Positions 57,203-64,000 of a stretch of 64,000 bases of DNA are shown one piece after another (the stretch's first letter is position 1; each line of letters begins with the position of its first letter). The notes below the pieces were generated by a model. That model ran no database searches. It saw only the letters and a list, made by a program, of their open reading frames with translations, and was not told the DNA's origin. The stretch is from NCBI GenBank assembly GCA_002917075.1, contig NTMA01000012.1, positions 518,453 to 582,452 of the forward strand, given 5' to 3'. The translations under genes and the position numbers were made by a program. The DNA is from Hawksworthiomyces lignivorus (taxonomy: Eukaryota; Ascomycota; Sordariomycetes; Ophiostomatales; Ophiostomataceae).

Positions 57203-57300
57203 AGTCAACGTTAAGAATTCAGTAATTAAATATAATACCAGGTTATATTAATACTGATTAAATTAAATTTAATATATTAAAATTAAAATAATATTTAAAT
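57203..57300. mobile_element. hAT-like end remnant, left
   Basis: 'GAATTCAGTAATTAAA' followed by 'TTAATACTGATTAAATTAA' and further blocks line up by eye with the hAT end at 63099-63200 (there 'GAATTTAGTAATTAAA' and 'TAATACTAATTAAATTAA'), differing mostly by transitions. The terminal CAGGG itself is not clear. It marks the left border of the AT-rich block. Confidence 0.45.
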
Positions 57301-58780
57301 CTTAATTATATATAAATATATTTTAAAATATATAAAATATAAATTAAGAAATTAATACGTAATTAAATATTAAAAAATTATTTATAAAACAAATAAAAAT
57401 AATAATTATTAATATTATAAAAAAGTTATAAAATATAAATTTAAGTCTTAATTAATTTCTTCAAAATTATTATAATATTATTATATTATATTGTTAAATT
57501 ATATAATTATAATAATTATTTTAATTTTTATTATAAATTATTTAAAATAATTTATATTATAGACAATTTACAATTTAAAAATAAATTTATATCCATAATA
57601 AATAAAATTAATATTTTTAATTATTTAACTTATTATTATAGTAAACTTTTTTTATAAAAGTTTATTTTATAATATAAAAATAATTTAAAAAAATTACAAT
57701 TAAAAGAAAATATTTTTTAAGATAATCAATTTATTAATTTTTTGTAAAAGTTTAATTTGAATTTTTTATAAAAAGTATAATAAATATTTCTAAACATTAA
57801 AAAAGTTTATAGTTTTAATAATTAATTTTTAAACAAAACTAATTATTATTTAAATTTTTAACTAAAATAGATAAATATTTATATAAAATTATTAAGTATA
57901 AAATAGAATTATTTTTTAAATGTTAATTTTAACATTTTATTTTAACTTTTATTTAAATAATATTTAAATATTTAATTTAATTTAATTAAAAATTTATTAT
58001 TATTTTTATTATTAATATTAATAATATTATAATAAATGTTTAAATTAATCTATATTAATTCAAACTAATATTAATATATTTGTATTAGTTTTAGATTATA
58101 TTAGTTAATTTTATATTAATTCACGGACTAATTAAAATAATAGATATAATTTTTAATAATTATATATAATAAAAAATGATAAAATACTTAAAAATCGAAT
58201 AAATATTAGTTTAATTATAACTAATTTAATAACAAATAACGTTACAAGAAATAAACTTTATCTATAAATACAATATATAATATATATATATATATCTTAA
58301 TTAATTTAATTAAAATAAATTTATAAAAAACTATATTTACTTTATTTATATTGAAGTTAATATATTTTTAATATAGTATAAGAATAAAAGTTTCTTTTAT
58401 GTATAAGGTTTAAATTGAAACTAATTAAAAACCATTAATTTATTTAATTATTTAAAAATTCAATAATTTAATCAATACTTTTATTGATAACTTAAAATAT
58501 TCAATAATTCAATTAATAATTTAAAAAAAATTCAAATAATACATTTATTTTTATAATAAATTAATATCCTTTTTAAAAAAAATTTAAATATTTTATTTCA
58601 ATATAAATTCAAACAAATATATATTTATTAAATCTAATATTGAGTCTGAAATTAATTCTTCATTTATTAATAATAATAATAAAGAAATTAATTTAGAAAG
58701 ATTTAATAGATTTTAATAGATTATCTCATTTAAATAACGTTAATTATATATTAAACAATGTAAATTTATTTATATATAAT

Positions 58781-59311
58781 CAAGGTTGGAAAATAGTATT
58801 TTTTTTAAATTAAATTAATATAAAGAAGTATATTGATATTAATTTATATATTAATAAATTATTATTAATTAATTATTGATGTTTATTATATAATTTATAT
58901 ATAATTCTCACCAAAAAGAGATAGTCTATTTAAATATAATTTTTTATATTTTTACTATAAGTATATATACAGTTATTATTATTTCAGAACGTATTAATTG
59001 TAATGGGCCAGGGCCCCGAGGACGACCCAGGACGAGCCCAGGGCTAGAGATCAGACTGACGGGCCCAACGGGGAGGCCGGGGAGGGCAGTCGGTCGCCAG
59101 AGCGACCTACCGGCCCACTTGCCCCTGACGCCCCTATTTCAACCAGGAGCTTCGCTCCTGAGTCGAAGGAGAGCCTCCTTTCTCTTGTATCTTTAGTCTT
59201 TCGTTATTCTAGGTATATATTATGTTTTAGGGCTTTTTTGTGTCTATCGCCAATAGACCCTTTACAATAATTTATATTAATTTAATATATTATATATTAT
59301 TCTCCAACCTT
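58781..59311. mobile_element. small hAT-like element split by a solo LTR
   Basis: Left end CAAGGTTGGAAAATAGTA at 58781 and right end, read on the other strand, AAGGTTGGAGAATAATA from 59311 form inverted termini of about 45 bp with several mismatches. They resemble the intact-looking terminus CAGGGTTGGG at 63099 after C/G-to-T/A changes. Flanks TATATAAT and ATTATAAT agree at 6 of 8 positions, as an aged 8-bp duplication might; in A+T DNA this is weak. Removing the LTR at 58999-59266 leaves about 260 bp with no gene, so a MITE is the best guess. Confidence 0.5.
58999..59266 (+). mobile_element. solo LTR, copy 2 (nested)
   Basis: 268 bp, same family and orientation as the copy at 56700: TGTAATGGGC...CCTTTACA ends and shared interior blocks (e.g. 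TATCTTTAGTCTTTCGTT). Most differences are C/T or G/A. Flanks TTAAT and ATAAT match at 4 of 5 bases. It sits inside the small hAT-like element and stands out as a GC-normal island in the AT block. Hairpins match copy 1 in position. Confidence 0.85.
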
Positions 59312-59996
59312 ATTATAATCAATAATATACTAATTAAATAGTCTTTATTACTTTATAAATTAAACGAACTTCGATCTATATTAGTTTAATATATTAGGTA
59401 TTTTTAAATCTATTTATATTAATTATTAATATTAAAAATACTAATATATTTATTTTAGTAGTACTTATAAAAAATCAAAATTTTATAAAATTTTATAACT
59501 TCAAATTATATACGACATTATCAAAGACACCATTTAAATATAACTTATAATAAAAAATTAAAAACAATTAACAAAAAATTAAACTTATATATATATATAT
59601 TTATTAATAATTAATAATTTATACAATTAAAGAAAACACTAGTAATTTTTTTAATTTAATATTACGAAAATAAATTCAACTTCATATAAATATAAAGATT
59701 CATTTTAACGAAGACGAGACTTATAATAAAATACTTAATTTTATTATTAATAATAATTTATCTTTTAATTTTCTTAAATCTAATTCGATTAAAAATTTAT
59801 TAGAATATTATAACCTGTAAGTTTAGATTATTGATTTTAATTTTAATTAATAATAAAATTAATAGATTATTTAGATCTACTTATATTATTAATCGAATAA
59901 AGATCACAAATATACTAAATAACGTATATCAATATAATCTTTTAGTTTTTAATATTAAACGTAAAGAAAATATTAAAACATTTGATAGTTACTTTT

Positions 59997-60134
59997 TGTT
60001 ACGATTGGTGTGAGGGTTTACCAACTATGCCAATAATCCAAAAAGATCGTCAATATCAGCACAACGCGTTGATATTCCCTCACACTAGTGTATATTAGGC
60101 GCCTCAGAGGCTCTCTGGCATGTGCATCCTAACA
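59997..60134. mobile_element. GC-normal island with TGTTA...TAACA ends
   Basis: 138 bp of ordinary composition in AT-rich flanks, with inverted termini TGTTA and TAACA like a short LTR or MITE. Inside are nested inverted words GGTGTGAGGG/CCCTCACACT and AATATCA/TGATATT. No target duplication is evident, so the assignment is tentative. Confidence 0.4.
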
Positions 60135-60414
60135 TTTCTATAACGTTTAATATATAGACTTTTATAATATATACAACTTATATAAATGTTAAATTAATAT
60201 ATATAAACTCGATTTTAAATGAACTCATAAACTTATAAGTAAATTAATATTTTTAAATTATATTATTCATTTTATTAAGTTTAATAAATTAAGAAAATTA
60301 TATACCAGTCAATATATTTACATTAATTTTTTTGATATTCTAAAAAATACTTAATAATAAAGATTAAAGATATATTTAAATAAATTATTAAATAAATATT
60401 AATATTTATTAAAC

Positions 60415-60990
60415 CTGACACGGTACTACTACGGTGGATTCCTGTACCTACTACTTACATAAGAATCACTGTTATATAGGTTGAATTTTTCTGAGAAAGA
60501 AGGTATAACTTACTGGTTAGTAGGTTAGAATCTAGCCAAGTTATGGCCTAAAATAGTATAGGGTAGTTGGAAGGCTTACTTACCCTCGAGGGTGGCTTGG
60601 AGCAGACCGTTGGGCAGGCAGGGGATATTGTTATAGAGTCGATTTTTTATTTTTCCCATATAAAAATCATTTTGCGAAAAAATAATTTCGTGCGTACTCT
60701 GGCCTTTTCCAAAGCTCCGAGTGCCAAGATGATGGTGGGACTATGAGAAGTAGAAAATTCTCTTCTCAACAACCTCACATTGGTCCCCATAGCTATACTG
60801 GTTGGTTAGTTATTGAATTTATAAGTTTGGTGTCAAATTTGATCGCATTACAGGGCCTTACGGGCCCTGCATGCCCTGCAAAGCCCTAGTCAATTAGTGC
60901 TTACTTCTGTTGTGACCTGTTGCTCTGTGGTACGGTGAGGTGCTGTAGCTCAGCAATATTACTTAAGACAATACCTTGAATAATAATATA
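60415..60990. other. GC-normal island, unidentified repeat
   Basis: About 575 bp of moderate base composition inside the AT block. It contains a hairpin TGAGAAG...CTTCTCA near 60745-60770 and repeated GGTTAGT words. No open frame. It could be a fragment of a transposon that escaped mutation or arrived later. Confidence 0.45.
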
Positions 60991-62445
60991 GTTACAAATT
61001 CGTTTCAAAATAAATATAATAAATTATTATATATTTAGTCGTAAGAGATATATTAAATAATTATATTTTTAATTTAACAACTACTAAATGTAAAACCAAC
61101 TACTTAATTTATTTATTTAATATTAATTACAACAACAATAAAAATAAACAATTTTAATTAATAATTATTATTAATCGAATACAACGAGTTATTATATTAC
61201 TTAAATATAAACACGAAACTCGAGAATTATTACAATATAGTATAGAAATAAATATTCGACAAAACGAAACCTTTTTAATTTTAATATTAATGTTATTTCT
61301 TAGGTCAAAATTAATTACTTAATCAATATTCTTTTTTTACTAATTAACTAATTAAATAATGTTATAAGATGAAATTCAACTTATTATATATTAAAAGTCT
61401 TTTCAACTTAAAAGGGCTATTAACTTATAATAATAATAATAATGCTATTAGCAAATTAATTTTTTTTTAATTTTAAAGAATGATTTATTATCAAAAATCT
61501 TATTTAAATATTGGAATAAAATTTAAAACTTATTATTAAATTATAAAGTTAAGTTTATATAACTTCATTATATATATAATAAATTAAGTAATTCAATGAT
61601 TTATCTTATTTCTAAAAAAATGTATTAAAATTAATAAGTTATTTATTATTTACTATTTATTTATAGTATATGATATTAATTATATATAATTTATATTTAT
61701 TTGAATAACTTTACTACCATTATAAAAACGGGTAAAATAAAGTGAGAAAAATATCTTCCTTAATAATTAACATCTAATACCTTAATTAATTATAAATTAA
61801 ATATTTTAAGTTATATTTTAGACACTAGATTTAAAATAAAACATTTCAAAGAAAATAGTTTATTATATCACTATTCCTATTTCAAAGAAAACATTATATA
61901 TTTATTAAAAAATAAATATTGTAAGTAGGTTTTAAAATATTTATAAAATCATTATTAAATTTTATTAATTAACATGGACTTATATAAAAGGTTAATAATA
62001 CTGATAGTATTATAAATATTTCCTTTAATGAATTAAATGAAAATACTTCATCTTCGTCATTTAATAATAATGATGATTTCAATAAAGGTTTATATATATT
62101 TTTAGAACACTATGAAAGAAAATAATATGTTATATATTTTTCAAAAATAAAAAACCTAAAAAAATAATTATATTAATTTTATAATATAATTTCTTTAAAA
62201 AAAACTAATTATTTATTAGACTAATATTTTAAAATATTAAATATTATATTCTTTGAAACATCCTATTTTAAGTGTATTAACTAAATGATATTTAGTAATT
62301 CTTACTAGTTTTATTATTATTCAAAACACATTTTCTATAACTAGTAATTTTATTTATATTAGTCCATTAATCAAATTTAATTTAATTCAAACTAATATTA
62401 ATCCGACCTATACGAAACTAATATTAGTCCAAGACTATAATAAAT

Positions 62446-62835
62446 TGTAAGGAGAATTACGTCATGTGACGTTACAAAATCACGTGCACGTACTATTCAG
62501 TGAAGAAAAGACAATAAAGGTAAGTATATATTCGTATTTAAACTTTCACTTACTGAGTCGTCTTCGACGACGCAGTCAAGTGGGATTTATATACTAATTG
62601 TGTCCTCTAATTGGGCCTTCTTATGATGCCATTAGTGAGTCCACATTACCGTACGTTTACAGGGTTCTCTAACATTTATCTCATGTCAGATTACTAATTG
62701 ATTGTTGTCTTATCGAGGCCTGTACGTCTCTCGATAGTCACGTGCTCTTGTGCAACTTTCCTGCATAATCATAAAATGACTAAGGAGTCCTCTTCAAGAC
62801 AATTCCCTTATATAAATTGATAGATTAATTTTACA
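62446..62835. mobile_element. LTR-like island
   Basis: 390-bp GC-normal island with TGTAA...TTACA ends. It holds ACGTCA-TG-TGACGT, CACGTG, hairpins GTCGTC/GACGAC and TATCGAG/CTCGATA, and a TATATAA box near the right end, which together look like a retrotransposon promoter LTR. No target duplication: TAAAT and ACACT differ. 'TGG' four bases past the right end could be the start of a primer-binding site, making it a 5' LTR of a truncated element. Confidence 0.45.
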
Positions 62836-63098
62836 ACACTGGATATTAATCGTTAATTTTTTATTTCATTTTTGAAATATTTTGTTTTAATTATTTATAT
62901 ATATATATATATAAAGTTGATTAATTACAATATGAATTATTTGTCGTATTATTATTATTATTATTATTAAATTTATAGTTTAAGTTAAATTTATTATTAA
63001 TTTAAGTTTTTATTTTTAGTTATTTTTTATATATTTTTTTATCAAAGTATTTTAAAAATACTTATTAAAATATCGATATATTTATTAGTACTTTTAAT

Positions 63099-64000
63099 CA
63101 GGGTTGGGAATTTAGTAATTAAAATTAGTATGAGACCATACTAATACTAATTAAATTAATTTTAGTATACTAAAATTAATTTTTCAAATCAATACTAAAA
63201 TTAATACTAAAAAAATTAAAATTAATTTTAGTATACTAAATTAATTTTTAGTATACTAAATTAATTTTAACACTATATATAAAATATTAATAAATTAGTC
63301 ATATAATTAATTTCTAATTCAATTCATTACAAACTTAACTAAAAAAACAATTAAAGAACTAACTAAAAATCTAATTAAAATTTTAACTTAAAAACTAATT
63401 AGTAAAATAAAAATTTAATCTTCATTCTGATCCTCCTCTTCATTTAATTGTAAACCCCTCTCTAATTCGTTTAAATCTTTAATAGTCCAACTTTTTAATA
63501 AAATCAGCTTTTTAACCGTATTAAGTAGAAGTCTATTTCTTGATTTAATAATAATATTACTACTAATTGAAAAAATAACTTTTATAACAATTGAAGTACT
63601 AGGAATAACTAAATATCGTATAACTAATATGTTTAACGTTGGAAACGTTTTAGTATATAATTTCCAGTAATTTAATAGTTCAGTCTAAAAATAATAAGTT
63701 AGTAATTTATTAAAAAATAGTAAAATAATTGTAATAACTTACTTTTCGATTCTCTTCATTTTTTGATAAATATATAGTTATTTCATCTTTTAAAGACGAT
63801 TTAGAAATATATAAATCTTTTTCTAAATCGTTTAAATCAACGTTAGTAATATTATATAAATCTTCGTTGTTTACGTTATTATCGAATTCGTTGTTTAATT
63901 CGTCGAATGAAATAGTAAAATTATTAACGTTATTAATATTATTAAGTAAAGTTTTTATATTATTAACGTTAGTAAAATATATAGTTAATTAAATAATAAA
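63099..64000 (-). mobile_element. hAT DNA transposon, 3' end
   Basis: Begins at terminus CAGGGTTGGG (63099), the CAGGG-type end of hAT elements, followed by subterminal palindromic words built on TTAGTATACTAA and ATTAGTATG...CATACTAAT (63125-63260). The transposase gene runs inward on the minus strand and leaves the window at 64000, so the other end and the 8-bp duplication cannot be seen. Confidence 0.8.
63415..64000 (-). CDS. hAT transposase C-terminus (partial)
   Basis: Last two exons of a hAT transposase: 63743-64000 (cut by the window edge) and 63415-63684, joined in phase across a 58-nt intron with GTAAGT, TTACTAAC branch and TTTTTAG. The final exon reads 'LLNYWKLYTKTFPTLNILV' and 'YLVIPSTSIVIKVIFSIS', then 'RNRLLLNTVKKLILLKSW', which is the hAT dimerisation domain (usual pattern FPxLxxLAxxYLxIPATS...RVFS...RNRL...). 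Ala/Glu codons expected in the SVxxERVFS part are replaced by Ile/Lys-type residues, consistent with C-to-T drift. The frame has no stop in the visible part, odd for such an AT-rich copy. Activity is doubtful because of the altered core. Confidence 0.78.

Larger units (their letters stand above)
57203..64000. repeat. AT-rich block of decayed transposons
   Basis: Nearly 7 kb of A+T so dominant that G and C are almost absent over long stretches, continuing to the window edge. Islands of normal composition at ~58999-59266, 59997-60134, 60415-60990 and 62446-62835 are embedded in it. The rest has no usable coding frames, except at the right end. The pattern fits repeat-induced C-to-T mutation of transposons (RIP-like) or an AT-isochore. 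Short TA and ATT microsatellites occur, for example at 62890-62915 and 62945-62970. Confidence 0.9.

Noticed and set aside
59831..60013. 60-codon frame in the AT block
   Set aside because: Ile/Asn/Lys-rich product typical of random A+T sequence; no transposon protein motif.
60006..60090. Nested inverted words as a CRISPR-like or RNA-hairpin array
   Set aside because: Only one unit with unequal spacing; no repeat-spacer periodicity.
57203..63098. AT-rich block as mitochondrial DNA insertion or chimeric contig
   Set aside because: It contains nuclear-type solo LTRs and hAT ends and no mitochondrial gene pattern; transposon decay explains it better.

Overview
The window looks like nuclear DNA of a filamentous ascomycete (Pezizomycotina, perhaps Eurotiomycetes-like). 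Genes are widely spaced, and most are broken by 55-130 nt introns with GT(A/G)NGT donors and CTAAC/CTGAC-type branch sites. The protein set is typical of moulds: FHIP, AcrB, KlpA-type kinesin-14, mitochondrial ClpP, a Zn2Cys6 factor, CCR4 and dihydroxy-acid dehydratase. The last ~7 kb is an extremely A+T-rich block of decayed transposons, as in genomes shaped by RIP or AT-isochores. The species cannot be named from sequence alone.

Layout. 1-5.9 kb: an Mtr-like amino-acid permease (minus) with a 9-nt internal microexon, then empty DNA. 5.9-9.7 kb: a T5orf172/GIY-YIG-like protein (plus) convergent with a class 3 lipase (minus). 11.6-14.9 kb: FHIP, an early-endosome/dynein adaptor subunit, whose first coding exon is only nine bases. 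16.2-19.0 kb: a doubtful tiny membrane peptide and the CCR4 deadenylase (minus). 21.7-25.9 kb: a SAM methyltransferase-like protein, then an LYR-motif mitochondrial protein (minus) sharing a ~0.4 kb divergent promoter with a hotdog-fold thioesterase (plus). 28.6-33.8 kb: AcrB and an unrecognised fungal protein. 34.0-37.5 kb: a cytochrome P450 interrupted by one in-frame TAG, divergent from a stand-alone thioesterase. 37.5-42.2 kb: mostly gene-poor, with one uncertain gene fragment and a TG microsatellite. 42.3-48.7 kb: a Zn2Cys6 regulator with a Q-rich tail and a KlpA-like kinesin. 49.7-56.2 kb: a PlsC-type acyltransferase whose only intron is GC-AG, mitochondrial dihydroxy-acid dehydratase, mitochondrial ClpP, and a probable mitochondrial protein of unknown function.

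From 56.7 kb the sequence turns into mobile-element debris. There are two solo LTRs of one family, one with a perfect 5-bp target duplication and one nested in a small hAT-like element. Several islands of normal base composition sit in the AT-rich sea. At the right edge lies the 3' end of a hAT transposon with a readable spliced transposase C-terminus and a CAGGGTTGGG terminus. hAT-like ends at ~57.2, 58.8 and 63.1 kb suggest that one hAT family seeded much of the block.

The chromosomal genes are mostly unrelated housekeeping or regulatory genes, not one pathway. The exceptions are the P450/thioesterase pair, which may be a small or decayed metabolic locus, and a loose run of mitochondrial genes (dehydratase, ClpP, unknown protein). 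I found no tRNA, rRNA or CRISPR. Exon borders were inferred by eye from splice signals, reading phase and family conservation.
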